A stretch of 64,000 bases of DNA. It comes from Mucor racemosus (Eukaryota > Mucoromycota > Mucoromycetes > Mucorales > Mucoraceae). Below, one piece after another: positions 47,651-57,708 of this stretch. The first letter of the stretch is position 1. The number at the start of each line of letters is the position of its first letter. The notes beneath the pieces were generated by a model. The model was not told where the DNA came from, searched no databases, and saw only the letters and a program-made list of their open reading frames with translations. The DNA is taken from assembly GCA_027405735.1 (NCBI GenBank), contig JAPEHQ010000004.1, positions 2,232,001 through 2,296,000 on the forward strand, written 5' to 3'. A program made the translations under genes and the position numbers.

Positions 47651-48516
47651 TTAGCTAAGTATTGGTAAGAACTAGGTTAAATAAACAAGACATTAGTTTT
47701 CGTCCGCTTTTTATATATCAAAAAACTTACATTTCCAACAATTACACTGGGCAAATCAAAAATATCACGTTTTATAGTGAAACAAAACGTACAAGGAACG
47801 ATTCTTTTTGTAGGACTCATCAGTATACAAGTACTGAATACTGCAGAGTCAGTATTATCGAATGCATGCAAAGCATATTTCTCCCAATATTCAACAGCAG
47901 AAGGGTTGCTCATGAGCTATTTAGATATAGAAAAAGTTAGTTATTGGTTATTTCAATATGACAATACCATACAACTAACCTCGTAGATATAAGTTTTCTT
48001 ACTCAACAACATGTCTCTTGACCACTGTGTTAGTAAAGAGAATTCCTTTCCAACCAAAGTAATTTCACCAGTTCTTCTCCAAACAACAGTAGGTGTACCT
48101 GAATAACTAATCAATTTCTCGTATTCCAATAATGTACGCTGTAAACATTTTTCTGTAAAAACCAAATCATCTTCAGTTAAATTCATCATGGAAGCTAATA
48201 CTGAGGGTCTAAATAGCGCCAGCGCTCTACTGATTCTCATTAAATCTTCTCTACTCATCCTTGTTTTCACATAATTGATTAGATAATGATATCCGTCCGC
48301 ATAACTAAATGGTTTGGTAGCACTAGCATAGGCCATTTCCGGTGTAATGATTTGATTGCGACGTCTGACAGCAGGTCCCGTACTAGCTGTTACAGGACTA
48401 GCTACATTAGCAACTACGGCACCATCTCCATAAGCTGATAATGTAGATATACCCGATGATGAAATTTGTGATGTACCCATTGCTGAGGATGATATCGATG
48501 TTATTGGTCTATTGAT

Positions 48517-48579
<63 letters not shown>

Positions 48580-49556
48580 ATTATTATTATTTGTATTTGT
48601 AGTGGAAGTGATATTAGTTGTAGATGTAGTATTTGTGTTGATGTTGTTGTATGGAGAAGTAGAAGAAGAAATTGGCACATTAGATGTTGGAGTAGTAACC
48701 AGATGTGTCGGTGAAGATAAGAATGTTGGATCAGCAACTGCAGCATTCATAATATCCATTGGAGTTCCTGCAACAGATTCAATAATAGGTGATTGTTGTT
48801 GTGACCAAATATTATTCAATACATCAGCTGAAGTAGGTGTTTGAGTAGTTGGAATACTATCTGTTAATGGAGAACCCAACATGTTTGATAAAATCGAATA
48901 TTCTAAATTGGTGGCATTTGATCCAAATCCATAATTGTAATTGATATTATTACGATTCGCATTGATATTTGAGTTATCATTTGTTAAGCTAGCAATTGAA
49001 GGAGATCCTATAACAAGAGTATTCTTAGTATCGTGTATACTCAATTTTAAGAGATTGAATACCTGTATCCAAGAAATTGGGTGTTTGAAATGGTGTTGTT
49101 TCTGGGCCAAATGGCGTATTCATATTAGGTGTTTGCATAGATGATTGAGGACTAAATGGTGTTCCAGGTGAACTACTGCTAGTTGCAGCATCTATTAGGC
49201 AAGCTTTAATAATTATCTCCTCGTGTGAATCAAGAACTACCTTCAATATCTTGTAAATATTTTGCTTTTTTTCTTGCACCATCTGTGCAAGTTGTAGCCA
49301 AATTACGTTTAATACAACGTTGGCAAGGTCGTGCTATAATAGAATATAATTTTAGTCGGTTTGCTTTGCTGTTGAAAATTACTAGTACATACAATCATCA
49401 CAGGTCAAATGAGCCTTTTTTTTTTAAAAAAAAAAATTGTTTAGTCGATGAAATATGAAAAAAAAACTAAAATAAAATCACCTTTTGACAATGGATACAG
49501 GCTCTAGCAGCCTTCTTTTTTCGTTGACCAGCTGGTTTTGTTTGTTCAGATTTCAT
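47651..49556 (-). CDS. ERT1: Zn2Cys6 transcription factor of the ERT1/AcuK/Rds2 gluconeogenesis group
   Basis: Members of this group activate gluconeogenic and respiratory genes during growth on non-fermentable carbon. Seven exons (49556-49482, 49414-49393, 49333-49241, 49191-49063, 49007-47980, 47916-47731, 47671-47651) give 517 residues. The zinc cluster spans three exons with spacing C-x2-C-x6-C-x5-C-x2-C-x8-C (ACIHCQKAHLTC, then [15 protein letters not shown]), which is characteristic of this group. A C-terminal PAS-like domain follows: [20 protein letters not shown], the [12 protein letters not shown] segment, [20 protein letters not shown], and [19 protein letters not shown]. Between them lies a disordered region with a long Asn run (GTT tract at about 48517-48590 on the plus strand). 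A 22-nt exon codes AHLTCDD, and the last exon is 21 nt (FLPILS). Confidence 0.92.
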
Positions 49557-50581
49557 TTTAAACGTTTATTTCGATTTCAAAAGAGAGGTTTTTAATACTA
49601 TATTCATTACTTTTATATATATATAGAGAATATATATAAGAAAGAACGAGAAACAAAATATTTTCAAAAAAATTGTTTGTCCCATGTAACTTTCCTTTTT
49701 TCTTTCTCCCTCCTTCTCATCAGTCGAAACAGATATATATAGCGCTTAATCCTTTTACCATGTATTCTCGTCTTGTCACTCTACACGTTTGATTTTTTGT
49801 TTAATAATGTATATTTATATCATAATCCATATCCTTTACAGCAATTCAATTATATCAGTAGTTGGATTATAAAATAAATACCTTATAAATGTAAAAAAAT
49901 TATATAATGTTTCACCATTTTTAAAGTCGAAAAATCAGTTTCATACCCATTTAAAATAGGCATCATTTCTCAACAGATTTGACACTAAAGTGCTAAAAAA
50001 AAATGATATCAAGTACTAGACATAGCTTTAGTATTATTTGAAGCAGTGCTCTGAATAACCACTATCTTTTTAGGTTTTAAAAAAATATTTGAGCTGGTAT
50101 ATGTAATGAAATGTCAAAATCCAAAATTTCTCATTCGCAGCCCGCCAAATGAAAGAAAATTTGTGCTGATTGTTTGTAATCAGATTCCATTACAAATGGC
50201 CATCTTATCAATTGTTCTAGGCCACTTTCATAGATAAAAAAAAATTCTAGATGTAGATAAGATGCTAGGATTTATTCTCATGTAAATTTAATTAAATTTA
50301 TTTGTGAAAGCCTAAACAAAAAACTCTTTAAAAATCAAGACAATGCTTTTTTTTAAGATTAATGTAAATTTTTTATTTAAATAGGTAGTGAGTACAGACT
50401 TTTTTTTATTATAAAAATGGTGTCAGTATAAATGTGAGAAAAAATGAAAATGAGTTAAAAAATGAAAAAAGGGGGAATAAGAAGATTAAAGTATATGCTT
50501 AATAGTTATGGCACTATTAGTTTCAAATAAACTAAGAAAAATAAGGATGTAAAATAAATAGATATCAAATTAAGAATCAAT
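49557..50581. other. Intergenic region, ERT1 promoter side
   Basis: No gene was recognised. It contains the upstream region of the ERT1-like gene and the 3' region of the first repeat-peptide gene. Confidence 0.4.
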
Positions 50582-52072
50582 TTAAACATCTCTGCGGGCA
50601 ACGTTAACCTTGGCATCATTGGCAACATCCTTGACTTTGAGACCATTGGCAATACCACTGAGAGTGTTGTCGAGTTTAACATCAGTATTATCGACACCAA
50701 CAGTGTCACCACCACGACGAGTGAGAACATTTACCTTGGCGTCATTAGCAACGTCCTTGACCTTGATACCATTGGCAATACCGCTTAAAGTGTTGTGGGC
50801 TTTGACATCAGTATCATGAACGCCAACAAGATCACCACGACGGCTAAGAACTTTGACTCTGAGGTCATTGAGGACATCCTTGACCTTGATATTATTAGCA
50901 ATACCACTGAGAGTATTATCAAGTTTGACGTCAGTATCCTTGAGAGTAACTAAACCTCTACGAGCAACGTTAACCTTGGCATCATTGGCAACATCCTTGA
51001 CTTTGAGACCATTGGCAATACCACTGAGAGTGTTGTCGAGTTTAACATCAGTATTATCGACACCAACAGTGTCACCACCACGACGAGTGAGAACATTTAC
51101 CTTGGCGTCATTAGCAACGTCCTTGACCTTGATACCATTGGCAATACCGCTTAAAGTGTTGTGGGCTTTGACATCAGTATCATGGACGCCAACAAGACTA
51201 CCACGACGAGTGAGAACATTCACCTTGGCGTCATTAGCAACGTCCTTGACCTTGATACCATTGGCAATACCGCTTAAAGTGTTGTGGGCTTTGACATCAG
51301 TATCATAGACGCCAACAAGAGAGCGCTTCTCGAGATCACAATCGTTGCCATCTTCAGAGTCATCGCCGCCTTCATTGTCATTGTCACCACCTTCATTGTC
51401 ATTATCACCACCTTCGTTGTCATTATCACCACCTTCGTTGTCATTATCACCACCTTCATTTTCACCACCTTCATTGCCACCACCTTCATTATCATCGCAG
51501 TCTTCACCTCCATTGTCACCACCTTCGTTGTCACCACCTTCGTTGTCACCACCTTCGTTGTCACCACCTTCATTGTCACCACCTTCATTGTCACCACCTT
51601 CATTGTCACCACCTTCATTGTCACCACCTTCATTGTCACCACCTTCATTGTCACCACCTTCATTGTCACCACCTTCATTGTCACCACCTTCATTGTCACC
51701 ACCTTCGTTGTCACCACCTTCATTGTCACCGCCTTCATTGTCACCGCCTTCATTGTCACCACCATGATGTCCACCACCATTGCCACCATGGCCCCAATCA
51801 CCGCCACCACAACCAGGACCACGGCTACCATCAGCGAGAATATTGACTTCAGCACAGTTAAGGACATCTTCAATCTCCAAACCATTGAGAATGTTGGAAC
51901 CGGTGTTATCAAGATCAACATTAGTATCAGTGACATCAACAAGAGAACGACGTTGAACAGCCTTGAGAGCACCATCAACAGCGTTAAGAGAGTTCTCGGA
52001 ATACAAAGAACGAGCAGAGACAGAAGCAATAATGCTTGCAATAAGACCAAGAGGGATAAACTTCATGTGCAT
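50582..52072 (-). CDS. Secreted Kex2-type tandem-peptide precursor 1
   Basis: A single exon codes 496 residues. Residues 1-20 are a signal peptide ([20 protein letters not shown]); a dibasic site follows at 41-42. Residues 43-82 are a diverged first module. Residues 83-250 are a Gly/Asp/Asn/Glu spacer of repeated GGDNE and GGDNDNE units, ending LEKR. Residues 251-494 are six tandem modules of 40-41 residues, each ending in RR (LTRR, ARR or LSRR). The module core is [16 protein letters not shown] followed by a (I/L)[13 protein letters not shown] half. The layout (signal peptide, repeats, dibasic sites) is that of Golgi Kex2-processed fungal precursors, so six near-identical ~38-residue peptides are predicted to be released. 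I recognise no named family. A module of the same type opens the neighbouring gene at 55364-56266. Confidence 0.85.
   Translation of the reverse strand: MHMKFIPLGLIASIIASVSARSLYSENSLNAVDGALKAVQRRSLVDVTDTNVDLDNTGSNILNGLEIEDVLNCAEVNILADGSRGPGCGGGDWGHGGNGGGHHGGDNEGGDNEGGDNEGGDNEGGDNEGGDNEGGDNEGGDNEGGDNEGGDNEGGDNEGGDNEGGDNEGGDNEGGDNEGGDNEGGDNGGEDCDDNEGGGNEGGENEGGDNDNEGGDNDNEGGDNDNEGGDNDNEGGDDSEDGNDCDLEKRSLVGVYDTDVKAHNTLSGIANGIKVKDVANDAKVNVLTRRGSLVGVHDTDVKAHNTLSGIANGIKVKDVANDAKVNVLTRRGGDTVGVDNTDVKLDNTLSGIANGLKVKDVANDAKVNVARRGLVTLKDTDVKLDNTLSGIANNIKVKDVLNDLRVKVLSRRGDLVGVHDTDVKAHNTLSGIANGIKVKDVANDAKVNVLTRRGGDTVGVDNTDVKLDNTLSGIANGLKVKDVANDAKVNVARRDV
50599..50829 (-). repeat. Duplicated two-module block, copy a
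   Basis: About 231 bp covering modules 5 and 6 of the precursor are nearly identical in DNA to 50965-51195 (modules 2 and 3), including synonymous positions, with only one or two differences seen. The copies are offset by 366 bp, exactly three modules, which indicates recent tandem duplication or gene conversion. Confidence 0.85.
50965..51195 (-). repeat. Duplicated two-module block, copy b
   Basis: Partner of 50599-50829. The intervening module 4 (about 50835-50955) is clearly more diverged. Confidence 0.85.
51506..51763 (-). repeat. 15-bp minisatellite coding GGDNE
   Basis: About 16-17 tandem 15-bp units code GGDNE in precursor 1; next to it, on the C-terminal side, lie four 21-bp units coding GGDNDNE. 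Because the unit length is a multiple of three, all frames on both strands stay open, which creates several artefact open frames. Confidence 0.9.
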
Positions 52073-52265
52073 TTTTTATAATTTTTATATATGTGTGTCT
52101 ATTGATAAAAAAAAAAGATTTCTATATTGGAAATGTATGAGATTTACAAATATTTGATTTAGACTATATTGAATACAAACCTCTATGGTTTATTATTAAG
52201 ATGATTATTAAATGAAGAATTAAAAAAAAAAAGGGAAATTGACAATTATAATCAATTCTTTTATA

Positions 52266-52511
52266 CTAAAAATTTCTAGTTTCCCTAATTTCTTTGGTTC
52301 TAATGCTTTCCCTTAAAGACAAGCAACTCCTAGTGTTTTTACAAGGTGCATAACAACTCCTTAGTGGGGATATTCTTATTTCCCAATTGCTATCTTTTTT
52401 TTTTTTTTTTTTTTTGATTCCGCAATCAAAACTAGAATTTGAAAGGGGGGTTAAACAAACCAAAATAAGCAAGCACATGGTAATTAAAGCTCTCATCTTT
52501 TTTTGGTACAA
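52266..52511 (-). CDS. Possible small secreted cysteine-containing protein
   Basis: An 81-residue frame starts MYQKKMRALITMCLLILVCL, a good signal peptide, especially from the internal Met at position 6, followed by SNSSFDCG. A run of seven Lys comes from a ~21-nt A tract, then a tail with CYAPCKNTRSC. Four cysteines remain after the predicted cleavage. The homopolymer inside the frame and the small size make this doubtful; no family is recognised. It lies 193 bp upstream of the precursor-1 start, on the same strand. Confidence 0.3.
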   Translation of the reverse strand: MYQKKMRALITMCLLILVCLTPLSNSSFDCGIKKKKKKKDSNWEIRISPLRSCYAPCKNTRSCLSLRESIRTKEIRETRNF

Positions 52512-55363
52512 AAAGATGTATAATATACACTATGGATGAAATGGAAATAAAACAAAAATCTACATACATACATACACAGTGATTTGCTGACTGATCATGC
52601 ATCATGTAGTATAAACCAGAATGAATATGTTCCTAAAGATAGATAGAGTTCAAAAATTGGATCGGAATGGTCGAAAGTTGACAGATATTAATGTGTGTGT
52701 AACAAATTCAACTGTATGTAACAGGCGATCTATTTTGTTGTTGTGAGAGAGAGGTATATAAACAAATTGTGCACAATGTCATACAACGCATTTTTCATAA
52801 TCAAATGTTATATATTATTCAATATAAAAGAAGCATATTCTTGCCACATTACAGCTTAATATAGTTTATATCGAAAAGTGAGGAAAAAAGAGAGAGGACG
52901 TCTTAAGGAGTAATATGTAAGAGTTGTTTGTTTACACACATACACACACGCACACGCACACACACACACAAGTCATGACAACAGCTCGTGAAGATCAATG
53001 TACGTATTTCTATCTGCACAAAAGACAAAAAAGAAAACATTCTTTTTTGTGTCTATAGTGTTGATGCGATTTTTTTTTTTTTTTTTTTTTGTATCATGAA
53101 AAAAGAAGAATAGAATATCTCAGGAAATCATCTATTTTCTGGGTAAAGAAACCCTACTGATAATTTGCTTTGCACTATGTGTAGGTAAACAAAACTTCCC
53201 TGGTATTTAGCTCATGTAAGAAAAACTAGAGACAATGAATATAAAACAAGTAATAAAAATTTGACAGTAATCAAGATTGTATACATGGTTGTGTATTAAA
53301 TCGCTTTTCTATATACAAAAAACTTAGTTACACTAATAGAATTACTACAATAACTTGTCTATTTATTATATGTATGTATATTTATTTTTATTTTCAAACA
53401 TGTATACATAATATCCCTATTATGCTGTGATCCCTGCGTACATGACATGTATACTAGTAAAACACCTGCCCCTCTTGAATTTATATGGCACTAAAAGTCG
53501 ATTATTATCACAAAACAATATGTTATTTTATTTTTCTTGATAAATATAGTGCATTCACTATTATTCACGATTTGGAAAAAAAAAAAAAAAAAAAAAAAGT
53601 ATATCATATAATACATATTGGTAAACTTCTATATACACATAGAACTGTATTTACACATGCATAGGGGAATGTGCGACATATAATTTGAAGGGGAAATCTA
53701 CACTATATTTATATTGTGAATCGTACAAAAATCGAGAAAACAAGGGCACTGTTTTTTTTCAACTATGAAAATAACGACTATAGTGGTCAGATATAAAATT
53801 TAGACAACAATTGCTACAAATTATTTGCATTTATAGACATTTGCGCAGTAAAATGCGTCAATATTACATTTACATTAGCCTCGTTAATAGATTACTAGGA
53901 AAGATAACGTAAAAAGAATAAAAAATTTTCCATGTATCAGCATCATCGTGTCTCCTTTCCCTCCTCTTTTTTTCTATTTTTTCTTTTTTGTATTATACAA
54001 TGTTCATCTCCTTTTTTCAATATACACCGAGTTTTGTTATTTTAGATTGCACATAATATTTATCCTGTTTGAATTTGACCTCTATGGCCCCCCTTTTTGT
54101 CAAACCAAGGTGGGGCATTGTGGAACAAAGACAATAAAAAGAAAAAAGTTGTAATTTTATCAAATGTACATGTATTGTTATGTTTTAAAATATGTTTGTT
54201 GTGTATACATGTATTCTATATCTGATGATGATAATGATTTGATATGGTCATTCAGGGATTTGCAGGGAAATCATCAGTAAAGGTACATATAACTTGAAAA
54301 TCTCTCTTGTACATGGCATGCATTTATATATATATATATATATATTCTTTGTAGTAGTATGATATTTTCGTCATTTTTTTCATATACTAAAACAACAAAC
54401 TTTTATAAAGGAGACATAAAATAGCATAATGAAAATGATCATTCTTTTTGGAAAAAAGTTACTATGATGGCTGTCATTACCTTTTTGTCAATCTTGATCA
54501 CAATATTTATACATGATTATTTAGTTTAAACATTTCACCATGTTCATCATGTAATTTTGATATATTGGTAATTTTCCTATTTGTATATATGCACTTGTAT
54601 AAATATACACTTGGAATTATTATGATCATTCTTTTCTTTCAAGTACTGCATGTGTAATGAAGCATTTAGTTTTATCCTAAAATATATTAGACACATCAAT
54701 AAACGGAATTAATTTCAATAAGGACCTCCTCATTACAAAATTCGATAATTGCCACTTTTATACAACACGTTTATTTAGAGGATTATTAGGTCAAAAAAAA
54801 GCAATTAGTTGAATGATTTAGATAAATGAAGCAATCAATGTTATCAGTTATTTTTAGTTTGTATAATAGCACATTCAATGTCTAAAAAACCACATATTCT
54901 TACTAATCGCTATCTCGAGCTGAACACTATCCCAAAATGTTATCAGCATTTATATTATTTTCTGCTCCATTTTATCACAATAAAAATATGGATATGAAAT
55001 CTAAAAGGTGTAATATATTCTTTATTGTAGATTCAGGTAAAAAACTAAATTTAAAAGCATGTAAAAATCCTTTAAAGGTGAAAAAAGTAGAAATAAAGAA
55101 TTTATTATAAAAAGGATCCAACGAAAAATTCAATATTAAGGAAGCCTTCCAAATAGATTTCTACGAATATGAAGCTACATAATCTAAAAGCTTTATGCAG
55201 TTTATCAAATATACATCTCGAGGAATTGAACACATTTAATTGAGGCATAATAATAGAATACGTTTAGGGGGTTTTATGATTACAATCACTACAATTTTAT
55301 TGATTGACATATTTGAAATTGAAGTGATATATAATTATTATGTAAGAAATACAATGATATGAT
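52512..55363. other. Gene-free region between the two precursor genes
   Basis: AT-rich sequence with a CA/CG-type dinucleotide run near 52938-52971, a T run near 53070-53090, an A run near 53577-53598 and TA runs near 54325-54345. No family-like open frame, RNA gene or known element was seen. Confidence 0.5.
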
Positions 55364-56266
55364 TTAAAGAAGATTGTCAGCAAGACCTCCACGATTAGCT
55401 CCCTCTCCGTCAGCATCACCACCTAAAATATTACCAACTGGAATACCATCAAGTGCACCTGAGGTAATGGAACGCTTTTTCTTCATTTGTTCACTCATCA
55501 TTTGCTCATCAACTTCATCTTCATCTTCCTCATTCTCATCCTCATCTTCTTCATATTCACGGCGAGTAAGTTCTTCTTCGTCTTCCTCCTCTTCGTCTTC
55601 CTCCTCTTCATCTTCTTCATACTCACGGCGAGTAAGCTCTTCTTCGTCTTCCTCCTCTTCGTCTTCCTCCTCTTCATCTTCTTCATATTCGCGGCGAGTG
55701 AGCTCTTCTTCGTCTTCCTCTTCTTCGTCTTCCTCCTCTTCATCTTCTTCATACTCACGGCGAGTAAGCTCTTCTTCATCATCCTCATCCTCATCTTCAT
55801 CTTTTTCATTTTCACGGCGAGTAAGTTCTTTTTCAAACACGCCTGGCTCACGGTTATCGATATGACGACGACGCATTAACTTGCTAGAACTACTTTCATT
55901 AGCTTCATTCTCATCAGCTTCTTCTTCATCAGCTTCATTCTCATTTTCATCTTCTTCTTCTTCGTCAGCCTCATTTTCATTTTCATCTTCTTCTTCTTCA
56001 TCAGCTTCATTCTCGTTTCGACGAGCATAACGCATTCCTGAACGACGACGAATGGCATCAGCAACCTTTCTACGAGACAGAGTACTACGTTTGGAAGCAA
56101 CTTTAACACGGAGATCGTTGAGAACGTTATTAACCTTGAGTCCATTAAGAATACCAGAGGCAGTGTTGTGAGCCTTTACATCAGTGCCAGTAACTTTGAC
56201 AGTATCAGCAGCGACAGATGCAACGGCAGCGGCAAGTAAACCAAGAGAAAGGAATTTGATTTGCAT
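55364..56266 (-). CDS. Secreted Kex2-type tandem-peptide precursor 2, hyperacidic
   Basis: A single exon codes 300 residues. Residues 1-20 are a signal peptide (MQIKFLSLGLLAAAVASVAA) closely like that of precursor 1. Residues 21-60 are one module homologous to those of precursor 1 ([19 protein letters not shown], ending SKR). Then come short peptides separated by dibasic sites at 65-66, 73-75 and 82-83, an Asn/Glu/Asp/Ala-rich spacer to RRR at 132-134, and a series of Glu/Asp-only peptides: residues 152-170, three identical 22-residue units (171-236, EYEED...EEELTRR), and a variant ending KKKR at 265. The final 35 residues (SITSGALDGIPVGNILGGDA to ...LADNLL) are uncharged to mildly hydrophobic. 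If cleaved at each pair, several 17-20-residue polyanionic peptides would be secreted. A TATA box lies 66-76 bp upstream. Confidence 0.82.
   Translation of the reverse strand: MQIKFLSLGLLAAAVASVAADTVKVTGTDVKAHNTASGILNGLKVNNVLNDLRVKVASKRSTLSRRKVADAIRRRSGMRYARRNENEADEEEEDENENEADEEEEDENENEADEEEADENEANESSSSKLMRRRHIDNREPGVFEKELTRRENEKDEDEDEDDEEELTRREYEEDEEEEDEEEEDEEELTRREYEEDEEEEDEEEEDEEELTRREYEEDEEEEDEEEEDEEELTRREYEEDEDENEEDEDEVDEQMMSEQMKKKRSITSGALDGIPVGNILGGDADGEGANRGGLADNLL
55559..55756 (-). repeat. Three tandem 66-bp units in precursor 2
   Basis: Three 66-bp units each code one 22-residue acidic peptide ending in LTRR. The DNA differs at only a few synonymous positions. Partial, more diverged units flank the array. 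Confidence 0.88.
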
Positions 56267-56331
56267 ATTGATTATTATAAAGATGTAATAACTCTAGAAA
56301 AAAAAAAGGAAAACATATAGATATGATGGAT

Positions 56332-56342
56332 CTTTATATATA
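56332..56342 (-). promoter_or_regulatory. TATA box of precursor 2
   Basis: On the minus strand GTATATATAAA lies about 66-76 bp before the start codon, a good position for a fungal TATA element. Confidence 0.5.
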
Positions 56343-57708
56343 CTTGATTCTTTTGAATCTAATGTACATTAGTTTAATCTACAATAATATCAAAAGGAGA
56401 TCATTGAGACAGCATTCATCTTTGAAAATATGAATTGTGCAATATTTCAAAACAAGTGAATAATTGTTTTCTTTTTTGTATAATCATGCGATTTAGATGT
56501 TTGAGAATTTTGACATGCAGTTTATGTACATGTGTAGTATAGGAAAAGAACCAAATTTAGCTGGACACAATCTCCTCTTCTTTTACAACAAACTGAGTTT
56601 TCTCCTTCCATCTCCTCTCGTAAAGAATAAGATGGCGTCTATTTCAATGTTGACTCTACGTTGATTATAAGTCTACAGATTTAGCATAGACTTTTGAAGT
56701 TTTAGTTTTAATTTATTGTTTACATAAAAACATAATGCAAGTGTGAAGTGGTTCTCAATACATAATTCGTACATGACAATAGAATATGGCCAAACAATTG
56801 AGATGTATCTTCGGAAACGCGTTGATATCAATCTTGATATCCTTTGGCCTTTATCAGCTACGATATCAACATTTGTTTACGTGGGATCCGGGGATGTCAT
56901 TTAAACACAAAATATATCATCGCGATAATCAGTCTACAACGTATATGAATATATATATATATATATATAGGAGAACTGACAACTTTTTGCTGTTACTTTC
57001 ATTCAGGAGAAAATATTGTTATTAATATATTAAACTTTTCATCAAACAATCATGTTTCTGTAAATTTTGATTTCAACCAAGCAGTCGAAAGAGATAAATT
57101 AGATCATACGTAGATCAAGATGCTGCAGTGCATTTTACTGTTCTGAAACATAAAGCAAACTTTGCCTGATAGTTTTTGTCACATTTCATGAGCATCTACA
57201 AGAAATAGCACAAAGATACCTGATGTCTGTGCTTTGTATAATATACTCAATAAATGCTAATTCGCTGCTTGTTAGTTCTCCTAATCAGTATTATAGACTA
57301 AGCTTTATCTCCTTTTTCTCTTGTATCATGGCCTTGCTTTATCGTCTCCCCCTTCCCTTCCCCTCCCCTTTTTTCTAATATACATGTGCGCAAGTAAATC
57401 AATAGCAAATAAATTGACGATCATTTTTATTTATAAATTTCAACTCGTGATAATGATCTGGATCCACAAAGCAGCAAACAAATATGCATGTATCATTTCT
57501 ATTCTGATTCATCAATAAAGTTTATGCACTATCATACATATACAAATGTAGGTGTAAAGCTCAGTTATTTTACTATGATTATCAAGAGAAATAACAATAA
57601 TCGCCTCTTAATTTGTATGCAAAAATATGAACGATGCAAATATTTATTTAAATAAACAACTCCAGACAAACGCACACATAAAATACTTGCATAATTATTA
57701 CTATTTGT
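56343..57708. other. Intergenic region, no gene seen
   Basis: No convincing exon was found. It contains a TA run near 56950-56968 and a C/T-rich stretch near 57345-57372. A continuation of the INTS2-like gene was looked for downstream of its stop and not found. Confidence 0.45.

Noticed and set aside
48512..48844. Plus-strand poly-Leu frame
   Set aside because: Reads the GTT tract that codes the poly-Asn run of the ERT1-like protein on the other strand.
51284..52081. Long plus-strand open frames (265 and 140 residues, Thr/Ile/Val- or Ser/Pro-rich) opposite precursor 1
   Set aside because: They exist only because the 15-bp repeat length is a multiple of three, so every frame stays open. The minus-strand frame has the signal peptide, the paralogue and the dibasic sites.
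55374..55879. Plus-strand poly-Ser and Phe/Leu-rich frames opposite precursor 2
   Set aside because: Shadow frames of the Glu/Asp codon repeats; no start context, no family.
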